A DNA stretch of 64,000 bases from Nannocystis sp. (GTDB lineage: Bacteria > Myxococcota_A > Polyangia > Nannocystales > Nannocystaceae). The stretch lies in assembly GCA_016712315.1 (NCBI GenBank), contig JADJRG010000013.1:1247501-1311500 (forward strand), in the 5' to 3' direction. The notes beneath the pieces were generated by a model. It was given only the letters and a program-made list of their open reading frames with translations. It was not told where the DNA came from and did no database searches. A program made the position numbers and the translations under genes. How positions within the stretch are numbered: the stretch's first letter is position 1; each line of letters opens with the position of its first letter. Positions 35,057 through 44,445 of the stretch are shown piece by piece.

Positions 35057-35211
35057 CGATCACCTCTGCACGTCACGGACACGACCCGCGCCGGGGGTCA
35101 TGTCTCTACCGACGGCGCCGATCATTTCGGAACGCAGATGCGCCGTCAACACCGCACCTCGCCGGCGCCGGCGCGGAGCAAGACCGCGCCGCGGACCCGG
35201 TCCCCGCGGGC

Positions 35212-36832
35212 TCACGGCGCGCGCAGCTCGGCAGCCTCGAGGTGGTTCGGATAACGCGCCAAAAATTCCTCCGTCGCGTGGCTCGCCGCGGCCTCCTCGC
35301 CGAGGCGCCGCAGGCAGAGGATCGCCCCGAAGCGGGCCTCCGCGTCCAGCGGCCCGCCGCGGGCGACATACGCCTGATAATGGCCGAGCGCTCGCGCCGG
35401 ATCGCCGAGCCGAACGCGCAAGAGATCGCCGAGCTGGACGCGGGCGTTGTGCGCCTCGGGTGACCCGGGGAAGCGCTCCAACAGCTCGCCATACGCGTCC
35501 GCGGCGGCCTGCCAGCGGCCAGCGGTGCGCGCGACCCTGGCCGCCTCACGCAGCTCGACCAGCGTCGCCCCTCCGGCCACGAGCTGGCCTGTGCGAGCCG
35601 GCGCGGCCCTCCCGTCGCCGGTCTCGACCGCCGAGCGCTCGCCCGCGATCGCCAGCGCCGCGATCGACCGCGCCCGTCGACCTGGCTGCGAGACCCGCAG
35701 CGTATGCGGCCCCGCTAAGCGCCAGGATTTCATCTGTCCCAGGGGCCAGGATGATCCCATCCAACGCGGAGGACCCCGCGCCTCCGGCCGCGAACAGCAG
35801 CGCGCCGAGGCCCTCCGCCTCCCGCCAGAGCGCCCCGAGCTGCGCCCTCGCCCCTGCCCACGCCGCCAGCGACGGCGGCAGCGCCCCCACCGTCCAAGGC
35901 CCGAGCTGCGCGTGCTGCGACGCGGTCAGGCGCAGCGCCGGGCGGCTCGCGCTCCGCACCTCGACGACCCCCTCAAGCACGCCGACGCCGACCTCGCTCG
36001 CCCCGACCTCCACCGCGAAGATCGTCCCCACCGCGCGCGCCTCGCCCGCCGCGCTCGCGACCACGAACGTGTGCCCGCTCGGCAGCGGATCCAGCGCGGC
36101 GACCAAGCGGCCGCGCTCCAGCGTGATCCGGCGGCTCGGGCCCGCGGCCGCGTCGATCCGCGCGCGCCCCCCCGCGTCGACACAGACCACCGCGAGCGGC
36201 CCGTGCATCACCAAACAGGCCTCACCGCGCGCCTCGATCACCCCGCCCTCGGCCACCCGCTCGCCGACCGCCAGCGCCTCGCCTGCGGCCGATGATATAC
36301 CTTCTCCAGAGGACATGGCGATGAGGACAGGTCGATGCGTCGCCCCTCGCGGCGCCAGCGCTGGCTCCGGCGCCGGCGCCCTCGCGGCTCGGCCCGTCGG
36401 CGGTGGCGCGATCGCTGCCGAGGGAGCGGCACCTGGAGCGCCGCGATCGTCCGCCCCTTGGATCCAGAGCCCGACCAGGCCGGCCGCGGCCGCCAACCCT
36501 ACCGCCGCCGCGACCCCCGTCCACCGCCAGCCACGCCGCGCCAGCGACGGCGAAGCTTCTGGTTGTCGAGCCGAAGGCGCCCCGCCTGAGAGCGTCGCTT
36601 GAGCGCGCGCGAGGATCGCCAGGTCCTCCGCCTCCGACGCCGCCGCGCCCGCCGCTGCGCCCGCGCGGAGCCCCGCGATGAGCCCCTGCCAGGCCGCGCG
36701 CTCGGCCTCAAATTCACGGCAGAAGCTCGCCTCTTCGGGCGACATCGACCCTCCGAGCGCGACTCGCTCGACGATCGCCGACCAGCGCAGCTCCTCACGC
36801 CGCGCCTCGAGTCCGCGCTCCTCGCTGCTCAT
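35212..36832 (-). pseudogene. FecR-domain / TPR membrane protein, frameshifted
   Basis: The N-terminus is cytoplasmic and followed by a membrane helix ('WTGVAAAVGLAAAAGLVGLW'). A FecR-type beta domain comes next ('ITLERGRLVAALDPLPSGHT', 'GTIFAVEVGASEVGVGVLEG', 'VVEVRS'). At the CCCC run 35710-35713 the frame changes; deleting one base joins 'ILALSG' to 'PHTLRVSQPGRRARSIAALA'. A periplasmic TPR part follows ('AAADAYGELLERFPGSPEAH'). The ATG overlaps the ECF sigma stop (ATGA), the usual sigma/regulator pairing. The homopolymer position suggests a sequencing indel. Confidence 0.8.
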
Positions 36833-37449
36833 GCGCTCCTCCGCGGCCGCGACGGGCTGATCAGCGAGTCGCGGCGGATAAGCCGTCGCAGCGCCTCGCG
36901 GGCGGCCAGCAGGCGGTCTTTGACGGTGTTCGGCGAGACGCCCGTGAGCTCGGCGACCTCCGGGATCGAGTGATCGAGCACATGGTGGAGGATCAGCGCC
37001 TCACGTCGGGCCGTAAGCGCCGCCAGGTACTCGCGGAGGTCACGCGGCAACGACTCGCTCGCGAGCGGCGGCGGCGAGCGGCTCTCCGGGTCGATCAACC
37101 CCTCGGCCTCCGCCTCCCCGTCGATCCTGCTGCTACGGCGCCCTCGCTCGCGCGCCAGACGCATCGTCGTACGCGCGGTGATTCGATCCGACCACGCCTC
37201 GATCGCCCCCTCCCCGCGAAAGCCGGGCGCCGCCCGCAGCAGCTCGATCATACAGAGCTGGGTCGCGTCATCGGCGTCAGCGGGGCTGCTGAGCAGCGCG
37301 CGGGTCGCCCGACGCACCCGCGGAAGCACCCGCAGCGCGAAGATCTGTTGGGCCCTGGGGTCCTTGGCGGCTACCAGCTCCATCAGCTTGCGATCTCCCT
37401 CGAGGTCGGGAGCGCTCTCCCGCGCGCGCGTGTCATTCACCTTCTGCAT
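36829..37449 (-). CDS. ECF-type RNA polymerase sigma factor
   Basis: From the ATG at 37449 the product has 206 residues. Region 2 is visible ('FALRVLPRVRRATRALLSSP', 'ADDATQLCMIELLRAAPGF') and region 4 forms the HTH ('LTARREALILHHVLDHSIPE', 'VAELTGVSPNTVKDRLLAA'). It overlaps the start of the FecR/TPR gene, which probably encodes its membrane regulator. The -10 and -35 target sequences cannot be deduced from the window. Confidence 0.88.
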   Translation of the reverse strand: MQKVNDTRARESAPDLEGDRKLMELVAAKDPRAQQIFALRVLPRVRRATRALLSSPADADDATQLCMIELLRAAPGFRGEGAIEAWSDRITARTTMRLARERGRRSSRIDGEAEAEGLIDPESRSPPPLASESLPRDLREYLAALTARREALILHHVLDHSIPEVAELTGVSPNTVKDRLLAAREALRRLIRRDSLISPSRPRRSA

Positions 37450-37593
37450 CGCTTGTGGGCCGCGCTCGCCGGAGCGGGCGGAACTTTTTTCGCGGCTCCG
37501 CCCGAGGCTCTCCTTTATCGGTCTTTTCGGCGGCCGATAATTGCAAAAACCCAAAGAGCGGCGCCGCTGCGCCTCCCAGCGCCGCTTGCGCGG

Positions 37594-38088
37594 CTACGGC
37601 CGCTCGCAGGCGACCGCCAGGATCGTGAAGAGCGCGTCCCCGCGCGGGCGGCGGACCAGCACCTCATCGCCCTCTTGTTTACCCAGCAGCGCCCGCCCCA
37701 CCGGCGAGTCCACGCTGATCAGCCCCGCGTCGGCGTCCCACTCGTCCGGCCCGACCAGTCGGTACGAGATCTCCGCCCCCTCTTCGTCCTCCAGGGTCAC
37801 CCAGTTGCCAAAGAGCACCTTGCCGTCGGGGTCGCGCCGCGGCGCGAAGACCTTGAGCGACTCGAGGCGTTTCGCCAAGAACTCGAGGCGGCGGTCGATC
37901 TCGCGCAGCCGTCGCTTCCCATAGATGTACTCGGCGTTCTCCGAGCGGTCGCCGAGCGCCGCCGCGGCCGCGACCTCGCTCGTCACCCGCGGCCGCTCCA
38001 CCCGCCAGAGCTGGTCGAGCTCCGCCTTGAGCTTCTTTTGGCCCTCGGGGGTGATGAAGTTGGTCTTCGCTCGGGGCTCGCCGCTCAT
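37594..38088 (-). CDS. greB: GreB-type transcript cleavage factor
   Basis: The 164-residue product has the coiled-coil finger ('FITPEGQKKLKAELDQLWRV', 'ALGDRSENAEYIYGKRRLRE') with acidic residues that enter the RNA polymerase secondary channel. The C-terminal FKBP-like domain follows ('VTLEDEEGAEISYRLVGPDE', 'SPVGRALLGKQEGDEVLVRR'). It restarts backtracked polymerase. The length and 'YIYGKRRLREIDRRL' favour GreB over GreA. Confidence 0.9.
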   Translation of the reverse strand: MSGEPRAKTNFITPEGQKKLKAELDQLWRVERPRVTSEVAAAAALGDRSENAEYIYGKRRLREIDRRLEFLAKRLESLKVFAPRRDPDGKVLFGNWVTLEDEEGAEISYRLVGPDEWDADAGLISVDSPVGRALLGKQEGDEVLVRRPRGDALFTILAVACERP

Positions 38089-38126
38089 CCTCGGGAGAGT
38101 GGCTGGGGCGGCCGCGCGAGGTCAAG

Positions 38127-38768
38127 CTACGGCTCTTGCCGGCCCATCGGCGGCAGCGCGCGGGTACCAGGCGGCGGCGGCGCCTCCTCGGCCTCCAGCA
38201 GCGCCTCGCCCGCGATCGCCCGCCCGCGCGCCCGCGCCTGCTCCACCTTGCGGCGGCTGCCCAGCACCGCGAACACCCCGATCCCGCCGACCAGCACCCC
38301 GAGCAGCAGCACCATCGTCGAGAGCAAGTAACCCAGCGAGATCAGCCCGAGCGACAGCGCCCCGACCATCAGCGACGCGAGCGCGAAGTTGCCGGACATC
38401 GCCTCGACGTCGACCCGCACCAGCGCCCCGCCGGCCCCATCGGCCTCGCTCTGCACCTTGAACACCACCCCTTGCTCGTCATCGACGATATCCACCCGAC
38501 CGCCGCCTTGACGGTGCCCGCGACGCCCGGTGCGTCGCTCGATCACCAGGCGCACCGCCTCGTTCGCGTCGGCCGGGGGCAGCGGGACCCGCCCCTCCAT
38601 CGCGCTCATCGTCACGTTCGTCGCGGCGATCGTCGCGGGTTCACGGCGGGCCGGCAGCCCCTCGCCTTCGCGCCGCGCGAGCGCCTGCCGCAGCTCCGCG
38701 GGCGAGATCCCTGCCTCGGCTGCGGCGTCACGCAGCTCATCTTCGGTGAGCGGGGCTGTCTCATTCAT
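38127..38768 (-). CDS. Membrane protein with SHOCT-like N-terminus
   Basis: This 213-residue protein begins with a short helical module ('LTEDELRDAAAEAGISPAEL'). A soluble beta region follows, then two adjacent membrane helices ('LASLMVGALSLGLISLGYLL' and 'MVLLLGVLVGGIGVFAVLG') and a Pro-rich tail. No enzyme motif is seen. It lies close upstream of GreB on the same strand. Confidence 0.65.
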   Translation of the reverse strand: MNETAPLTEDELRDAAAEAGISPAELRQALARREGEGLPARREPATIAATNVTMSAMEGRVPLPPADANEAVRLVIERRTGRRGHRQGGGRVDIVDDEQGVVFKVQSEADGAGGALVRVDVEAMSGNFALASLMVGALSLGLISLGYLLSTMVLLLGVLVGGIGVFAVLGSRRKVEQARARGRAIAGEALLEAEEAPPPPGTRALPPMGRQEP

Positions 38769-38820
38769 CAGGGCGCCAGACTACCACCGCTGCGCCATCG
38801 TGGTATCCATACAGACGATC

Positions 38821-39964
38821 ATGGAGGGCGCGGAGACGGCCGAAGCAGCGCTTCGCAGGCGCACGGAGGAGCTCGGGCGGCGCCTCGCCGCCCTCGCCGC
38901 GCGCGGCGTCGTGATCCACGATCCACGCCAGACCTACATCGCCGACGACGTGCAGTTAGAGCGGATCTCCCCCGGCGCGATCCTCCACCCAGGCGCTCGC
39001 CTCAGCGGTCCGCGGCTCTTCCTCGGCCCGGGCGCGGAGCTCGGCCGCGAGGGCCCTGTGACCGTACGAGACGCCGTGCTCGGCGAGGGCGCGCGGATCG
39101 ACGGAGGTTTTGCGGAGGGCGCTGTCCTGCTCCGTGGGGCCAGCGCTAAGCGCCGACGCCCACCTGCGCGCCGGCACCTTGATGGAAGAGGAGTCCTCCA
39201 CCGCTCACGCCGTCGGCCTCAAGCACACCATCTTGCTCGCCTTCGTCACCCTCGGCTCGCTCATCAATTTTTGCGACGCGCTGGTCGCTGGAGGCACCTC
39301 GCGGCGCGACCACTCGGAGGTCGGCAGCGGCTACATTCACTTTAATTACACGCCGTGGGGTCGGCACGGCGACAAGGCGACCCCCTCGATCTGCGGCGAC
39401 GTCCCGCGCGGCGTCCTGCTGCGCGGGCAACGGGTCTTCCTGGGCGGCAGCGGCGGCATGGTCGGCCCGCGCCGCGTCGGCTTCGGCGCGGTCGTCGGCG
39501 CCGGCCAAGTGCTCCGCCAGGACCTCGACGACGAGCGCCTCCTCGTCAGCGCCCCTCGGCCCGTCGATCGTGTCCTCGACCCTGACTACCTCGACCCTGT
39601 CGATCCACGCCGCGGCCGCAACCGCCGCTACATCGCCGAGCTGCTGGCGCTGCGCGCGTGGTACCGCGAAGTGAGGCTGCCGCGGATCCCCCTCACCGAG
39701 ACCCACGCGCACCGCCGGATCGTCATCGACGAGGCGATCGTCAACATCGAGCTCGCGATCGAGGAGCGCCTCGCCCGCCTGCGCGCCTTTTGTGAGGAGC
39801 GAGGCGCCTCCGCCCTCAGCGCGCCGGGGCCGACGCCCCCCTGCCCCTTGCCGATCACAGCCGAAGAGCCCTACATCGACCCGATCGCCTGGGTGAAGCG
39901 CCTCGACAGCTACACCGCCGGGACCCTCGAGGGCTGGCTCCGCGAGATCGTCGCTGACTTCTAG
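38821..39964 (+). pseudogene. Left-handed beta-helix (hexapeptide) sugar-nucleotide-transferase-like protein, frameshifted
   Basis: The front reads 'MEGAETAEAALRRRTEELGR' and then hexapeptide rungs ('YIADDVQLERISPGAILHPG'). At the GGGG run 39136-39139 the frame changes; removing one base joins 'VLLRG' to 'PALSADAHLRAGTLMEEESS'. The rest has 'TAHAVGLKHTILLAFVTLGS', 'LINFCDALVAGGTSRRDHSE' and 'GYIHFNYTPWG', resembling the C-terminal region of GlmU-like UDP-N-acetylglucosamine pyrophosphorylases. There is no N-terminal nucleotidyl-transfer domain. I suspect a sequencing indel rather than decay. Confidence 0.75.
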
Positions 39965-39978
39965 CGGCGCTGAGCGGC

Positions 39979-41064
39979 CTACAGGGAGCGCTCGCTCGCC
40001 TCGTCCTCGCGGCGCGCGTGCTCGATCAGCAGGTACGTCACCGAGGTCGGGGGCAGCGCGCCGTGATCGATGTCCGCGGTGATCGGCAGCGCCGAGAACT
40101 CGAACGAGCCGGCGCGCCAGCCGAGGATCTCGAACACTCGGTCGATCGCGGCGCGACCGCGGGTCAGCGGTCGGACGTCGCGCAGGACCCCTTGGAAGAG
40201 CCGCAGCGACGCGCGCTCGCCGTCACGCTCGAGGTTGAGGTCGCCGGTCTTCTTCTCCGCCTCGAGGAACGACAGCACGCTCGCCAGGCCGACGTGCTGC
40301 AAGTCGCCGCGCAGCCCGCTCGCCTCGGGGCCCAGCGCGCTCTGCTGGGCGCGGCGGCTGACCACGCCTTGCAGCCGCGCGATGATCTCGTCGGGCGGCG
40401 TGCGCTTCGCCAGATAGTCGTCGACGCCCATACGATAGCCCTGAAGGCGCGAGAGCTCGTCGCTGAGCGAGGTGAAGAAGACGATCGGCAGGTTCGCGAG
40501 CTTCTTCCGCGAGCGCGCCATCCGCAGCAGCGTCCAGCCGTCCATCACCGGCATCTCGACGTCGGTGAGGATCACGTCGGGCTCCTCCTTGAGGGCCGCG
40601 GAGACCGCCACGAGTCCGTTCTCAGCGACCCGCACCTTGAGCCCGCGGCGGGTCAACGCCTCGTAGATCTCGGCGCGGATCGAGTCTGAGTCCTCGACCA
40701 AGAGCACCTCGAGCGGCCGGGCGGGGGTCGGCGGCGCCGCGCCCTGGCCGTCATCGATCACCGCGTCGACGCAGAGCCCGAGGATCCGCTCCTGCTCGGC
40801 CGAGAACGGCGCCAAGCGCACCGGCGTCGCCGTGACCTCGCCCTCGCCCGCGCTCTCGCTGACCGCGCCGGTCAGATAGAGGATCGCGCGGTTCGGCAGG
40901 TGCAGCTTGATCCGCACCGGCGCGCCGGCCGTCAGCGACAAGGCGCCTGGGAGCATCAACACGCCGCGGCGCAGGTGGTCGGTGTACTCGACCAAAAAAT
41001 GATCTTGGGTCTCGAAGCGGACGCCGAACGTAGCGATCTTCGAGGGGGGCGCCTGCTCAGCCAT
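39979..41064 (-). CDS. PilZ-like / receiver / PATAN (DUF4388) regulator
   Basis: This 361-residue protein starts with a PilZ-like module ('LMLPGALSLTAGAPVRIKLH'). A complete receiver domain follows: 'VLLVEDSDSIRAEIYEALTR', phosphoacceptor Asp in 'VILTDVEMPVMDGW', Ser/Thr in 'IVFFTSLSD', Lys in 'YLAKRTPPDE'. It ends with a DUF4388/PATAN domain ('SGLRGDLQHVGLASVLSFLE', 'FQGVLRDVRPLTRG'). In myxobacteria this architecture is associated with motility and chemosensory output. Confidence 0.8.
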   Translation of the reverse strand: MAEQAPPSKIATFGVRFETQDHFLVEYTDHLRRGVLMLPGALSLTAGAPVRIKLHLPNRAILYLTGAVSESAGEGEVTATPVRLAPFSAEQERILGLCVDAVIDDGQGAAPPTPARPLEVLLVEDSDSIRAEIYEALTRRGLKVRVAENGLVAVSAALKEEPDVILTDVEMPVMDGWTLLRMARSRKKLANLPIVFFTSLSDELSRLQGYRMGVDDYLAKRTPPDEIIARLQGVVSRRAQQSALGPEASGLRGDLQHVGLASVLSFLEAEKKTGDLNLERDGERASLRLFQGVLRDVRPLTRGRAAIDRVFEILGWRAGSFEFSALPITADIDHGALPPTSVTYLLIEHARREDEASERSL

Positions 41065-41191
41065 CTACGCCACCTATCGTACGTGTTTTGCGGCCGGGAT
41101 CCAGGACGCGCGCCCGCCCTGTGCGAGATTGGGCTACCATCTCGCGGTCGTGAGCGCAGCCCGTCCAAGCGGCCCTGTCGGCGGGGGCGGC

Positions 41192-42388
41192 ATGAAGTCG
41201 CTCCTCGCGGCCGCGGCCTTGCTCGTCGCCGTCGTTGGTTGGTCCTTGATCAGCCTCGCGAGCGTCATCGTCGTCGTCGCCGCGCTCTGGATCACCAGCG
41301 CGCTCGCCAGCGCGAGCGCGACCGCGCGCGGAGCCTCATCGACCGCGACGATCTGGGCGCTCGCCGCCGCGCTCGCCTTCGGCGTACCGCTCGCGCTCGC
41401 GCTCTGGAAGCACGGCGGCGGCGGTCGACGGGTCGCCGCCACCATGGCCTGGTTGCTGCTCTTGTGGAACGCGGGCGGCCTCTTGGTCGGCGCCTTGCTC
41501 GTCCCCGATCTGATCGGCGCCGCGCTCCGCGGCCACGGCGCCTGGTTCGTGGTCGACGAGGTCGGCGACTCACACACCTGGACCCGCTACTTGAGCGCCC
41601 TCGGCCACAACACCGCCGACCTCGTCGACCCGCGCGGCCGCGCCTCGGCGCCTGAGCCCCCGCCGACGCCGGTCGGCGAGCCTACCCCGCCTGGGGCGAT
41701 CACCGTCCCCTTCTCGGCCGAGGGCAACGCGATCGTCGCCGAGGTCGAGCTCACTGGCCCGGCGGGCAGCGCCCGGCTGCCGTACCTCTTCGACACCGGC
41801 GCCTCGTTCACCACCATCTCCTCGGCCACCGCCGCGCGCCTCGGCGTCCACGTCGGCGACGACGCGCCGACCCTCAGCTTCAACACCGCCAGCGGCCCGC
41901 GCGAGAGTCGGATGGTCTATTTGCCGGCGCTGCGGCTCGGCGACGTCACGCTGCGCGGCCTGCTCGTCTCGGTCTGTGATGGTTGCACCAACGACCGAAC
42001 GGAGGGGCTGCTCGGGCTCAACGTGATCCGCGAGTTCTTCGTGCACATGGACTACTTGGCCGCGCGTATGCACCTCGTCCCGCGCATGACCCCGCGCCCC
42101 AACCGCGCCTACGACATCAACCCCGCGGTCCAGCTCGACATCGAGGGGCGCCCGGAGATCTGGCTCGGCCGCGTGCGATGGGTGGTCGTCGTGCACAACC
42201 GCGCCGGCGTGCCGCTCCTCGACCTCGTGCCAGAGGTGCGCTTCTCGGACGGCCAAGGGCTGCGCGGCGCCCCGATCGCGCGGATCGAGCCGGGCGAGCG
42301 CGGCCGCTCCTTGGTCGAAGGCAAGACCCAAGTCGGCGAGGGCAGCGATCTCGCCTTCACCCTCACCCTCGTCGAGGCTTACTGGTAG
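41192..42388 (+). CDS. Membrane-anchored retropepsin-like aspartic protease
   Basis: From the ATG at 41192 the product has 398 residues. The first 115 form three or four membrane helices ('LLAAAALLVAVVGWSLISLA'). A Pro-rich linker leads to a retropepsin fold: 'LPYLFDTGASFTTISSATAA' with the DTG catalytic Asp, then 'GLLGLNVIREFFVHMDYLAA', typical of gag-asp_proteas/TIGR02281 proteins that act as dimers. An upstream TTG at 41129 would add 21 residues but is less likely. It begins a probable three-gene operon. Confidence 0.8.
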   Translation: MKSLLAAAALLVAVVGWSLISLASVIVVVAALWITSALASASATARGASSTATIWALAAALAFGVPLALALWKHGGGGRRVAATMAWLLLLWNAGGLLVGALLVPDLIGAALRGHGAWFVVDEVGDSHTWTRYLSALGHNTADLVDPRGRASAPEPPPTPVGEPTPPGAITVPFSAEGNAIVAEVELTGPAGSARLPYLFDTGASFTTISSATAARLGVHVGDDAPTLSFNTASGPRESRMVYLPALRLGDVTLRGLLVSVCDGCTNDRTEGLLGLNVIREFFVHMDYLAARMHLVPRMTPRPNRAYDINPAVQLDIEGRPEIWLGRVRWVVVVHNRAGVPLLDLVPEVRFSDGQGLRGAPIARIEPGERGRSLVEGKTQVGEGSDLAFTLTLVEAYW

Positions 42389-42394
42389 CGCGCG

Positions 42395-43108
42395 ATGGAC
42401 GAACTCCTCGAGCTCAGCGCCCAGATCCCGCCCTTCGCGGTGCTGCTCGCGCTCTTGATCCCGCTCGCCGTCGCGGTCGCGTGGTACGGCAACCGCCGCG
42501 CCCGCTTCGGCGGCGCCGCGGCCACGCGCCGCTTCGGCGGCCGCAGCGCCTCACCGCTCGATCCCGCCTTCATGGCCGCTGTCCGGCGCTTTGAGGAGCG
42601 CGGCGCCGCCGCGGAGATCGCCCGCGCGCCCGCCGGCCTGGTGATGCTCCGTGGTGTCATCAGCGGCGCGGCCACTACCCTCGGCGGCGCGCCTGGCCGC
42701 GAGTGTGTGTGGCGCAACCGCGCCGACGGCCGCCGCGACATGGCCGTCGCCTCGGAGATCGTCTTTCTTCGGGACGCCAGCGGCCAGGCCTCGCTCGAGG
42801 GCCTCGAGGGGGCGCAAGTGATCGCCCCACGCGAGCACGTCGGTCCCAACCTCGAGTGGGTGAGCCTCTACATCGGCGACGAGCTCGAGGTGATCGGCCG
42901 CTTCGATCCCGAGCCTGCGCCGGTCGGCGACGCCCCGAGCGCTCAGATCTACGGCTCGCTCGGCGTAGACGGTAAGCTCCACGTGCGCGTCCTTCGGCGC
43001 CCATCGCCGCCCGAGGCCGCGCCGCCGCCCGAACCAGGGCCCCACGACGCCGCGGCTCAACGACCGAGCCAAGAACCAAACCAAGAACCAACAAGAGAGA
43101 GCCCCTGA
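42395..43108 (+). CDS. Membrane protein, possibly GIDE-like
   Basis: This 237-residue protein has an N-terminal membrane helix ('FAVLLALLIPLAVAVAWYGN'), then 'GLVMLRGVISGAATTLGGAP', 'GRECVWRNRADGRRDMAVAS' and 'LYIGDELEVIGRF'. The order 'charge a gap, substrate Cys-Trp, secondary beta strands' recalls the GIDE domain of MUL1-type proteins, but I am not certain. The C-terminus is Pro/Glu-rich and disordered. It starts 6 bases after the protease gene and overlaps the next start. Confidence 0.6.
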   Translation: MDELLELSAQIPPFAVLLALLIPLAVAVAWYGNRRARFGGAAATRRFGGRSASPLDPAFMAAVRRFEERGAAAEIARAPAGLVMLRGVISGAATTLGGAPGRECVWRNRADGRRDMAVASEIVFLRDASGQASLEGLEGAQVIAPREHVGPNLEWVSLYIGDELEVIGRFDPEPAPVGDAPSAQIYGSLGVDGKLHVRVLRRPSPPEAAPPPEPGPHDAAAQRPSQEPNQEPTRESP

Positions 43109-43926
43109 TGAACCGCACCCTCCTCTGCCTCGCCCTGCTCACCGCCTTCACCGCCTGCAAGAAGCAGGGCGAGACCGACCAACCCGGTGACGACGCCGCC
43201 GACAGCGGCGGCGCCGTGAAGGGCGAGCCGGAGGCGCCCACGGTCCCGCAGGAGCCTGATCCCGCGGCGATCGCCGAGTCGCGCGCCAAGGTGATCGTCG
43301 GCGACAACCCAGCCGCCATCGCCGCCTTGGAGCCGATCTTGGGCGACCTCAAGGAGCGCGAGCAGCTCCGCGCCTCTGGCCTCACCGCCGCGTGGCTGGC
43401 GATCGCCCTCTCCCACGACGTCGCCGAGAACGCGCGCGAGCCCGCCGAGCACGCCCTGGCGATGGCGGAGCGCACCGGCGACGCCGAGGTCAAGGTCGCC
43501 GCCAAGATCGCGATCGGCGCCTACAACCTCGGCACCGAGCACTTTCCGGAGGCCGCCGCCGCCTTCGAGGAGGCCTACAAGCTCGACGGTCAGGGCCCCA
43601 ACGCCGCCCTCGCGCTCACCTACTACGGCGAGACCAAGATCAGCATGGCCTTCGACGGCGACGACAAGATCAGCAACCCCGGCGAGCTGACCACCGCCGC
43701 AGGCTCCTTTGATAAGGCCAAGAAGCTCGCCGCCGGCCAGCCCGGCAACGAGGTGATCGCCGGTCGCGCCACCGTCGGCCTCGCCGCGGTCTCGCGCTAC
43801 AAGAACGACAACGGTAAGGCGTGCGATCTGATCAAGGAGGCGCTCGGGATCTACGAGTCCGCCAGCGCCGCCGCGTACCTCAGCGAGGGCGCGCAGGCCC
43901 TCAAGGACGCCGCCAACTGCAAGTGA
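43108..43926 (+). CDS. TPR-like lipoprotein
   Basis: This 272-residue protein has a lipobox near residue 17 ('LLTAFTACKK') and an acidic Gly/Asp linker. Helical repeats follow ('REPAEHALAMAERTGDAEVK', 'YNLGTEHFPEAAAAFEEAYK', 'FDKAKKLAAGQPGNEVIAGR') that look like tetratricopeptides. Its ATG shares bases with the previous stop (TGATG), so translation is coupled. Confidence 0.75.
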   Translation: MNRTLLCLALLTAFTACKKQGETDQPGDDAADSGGAVKGEPEAPTVPQEPDPAAIAESRAKVIVGDNPAAIAALEPILGDLKEREQLRASGLTAAWLAIALSHDVAENAREPAEHALAMAERTGDAEVKVAAKIAIGAYNLGTEHFPEAAAAFEEAYKLDGQGPNAALALTYYGETKISMAFDGDDKISNPGELTTAAGSFDKAKKLAAGQPGNEVIAGRATVGLAAVSRYKNDNGKACDLIKEALGIYESASAAAYLSEGAQALKDAANCK

Positions 43927-43955
43927 GCCGCGCCGCGCGCAGGGGGCAGATCACG

Positions 43956-44030
43956 GATCTGTCCTCCGCGCCCTGTCCTCTGCGCCCTGTCCTCTGCGCC
44001 CTGCCCTCTACGTCCTGTCCTTCGCGCCTC
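43956..44030. repeat. 15-bp tandem repeat
   Basis: About five imperfect copies of CTGTCCTCTGCGCCC lie between the convergent stops of the lipoprotein and MAPEG genes. There is no hairpin or T-run. Confidence 0.8.
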
Positions 44031-44421
44031 AGCTCGCCCAAGCCGGGCTCGTCAGCAGCGCGAGGCTCACGAAGTACCTGACCGACCAGACCAGCGTGCG
44101 CGCCGGCGCGACGTCGCCGATATACAGGCCGATGTAGACCAGCCGCGCCGCCACGTACGCGCCCGCGAGCAGGTCGATCGAGGCCCCGCCCTTCGCCACC
44201 AACGTGGCCACCAGCACCCCTGCAGCGAAGAGCGGGAAGCTCTCGATCTGGTTCTCATGCGCCGCCTTCGCGCGGCGCCCCCAGCCGGTGAGCCGCGCCT
44301 GTTGGTCGCGGGGGTTGCGGTTATCGAGGCCGCCGTCGCGGGTCTGCGCGATCGCGAGGGGCAGCTTGGAGCCGACATGGAGGAACGCGGCGAAGAAGAG
44401 GCACCAGAGGGCGATCGACAT
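44029..44421 (-). CDS. MAPEG-family membrane protein
   Basis: This 130-residue protein has four hydrophobic helices. The conserved loop 'DNRNPRDQQARLTGWGRRAK' and 'AAHENQIESFPLFAAGVLVA' match MAPEG proteins (membrane-associated eicosanoid/glutathione metabolism). The bacterial members' substrates are mostly unknown. The ATG at 44421 is preferred; 44442 would add seven residues. Confidence 0.85.
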   Translation of the reverse strand: MSIALWCLFFAAFLHVGSKLPLAIAQTRDGGLDNRNPRDQQARLTGWGRRAKAAHENQIESFPLFAAGVLVATLVAKGGASIDLLAGAYVAARLVYIGLYIGDVAPARTLVWSVRYFVSLALLTSPAWAS

Positions 44422-44445
44422 GCCCCGCAGTCTATCCCACATACG

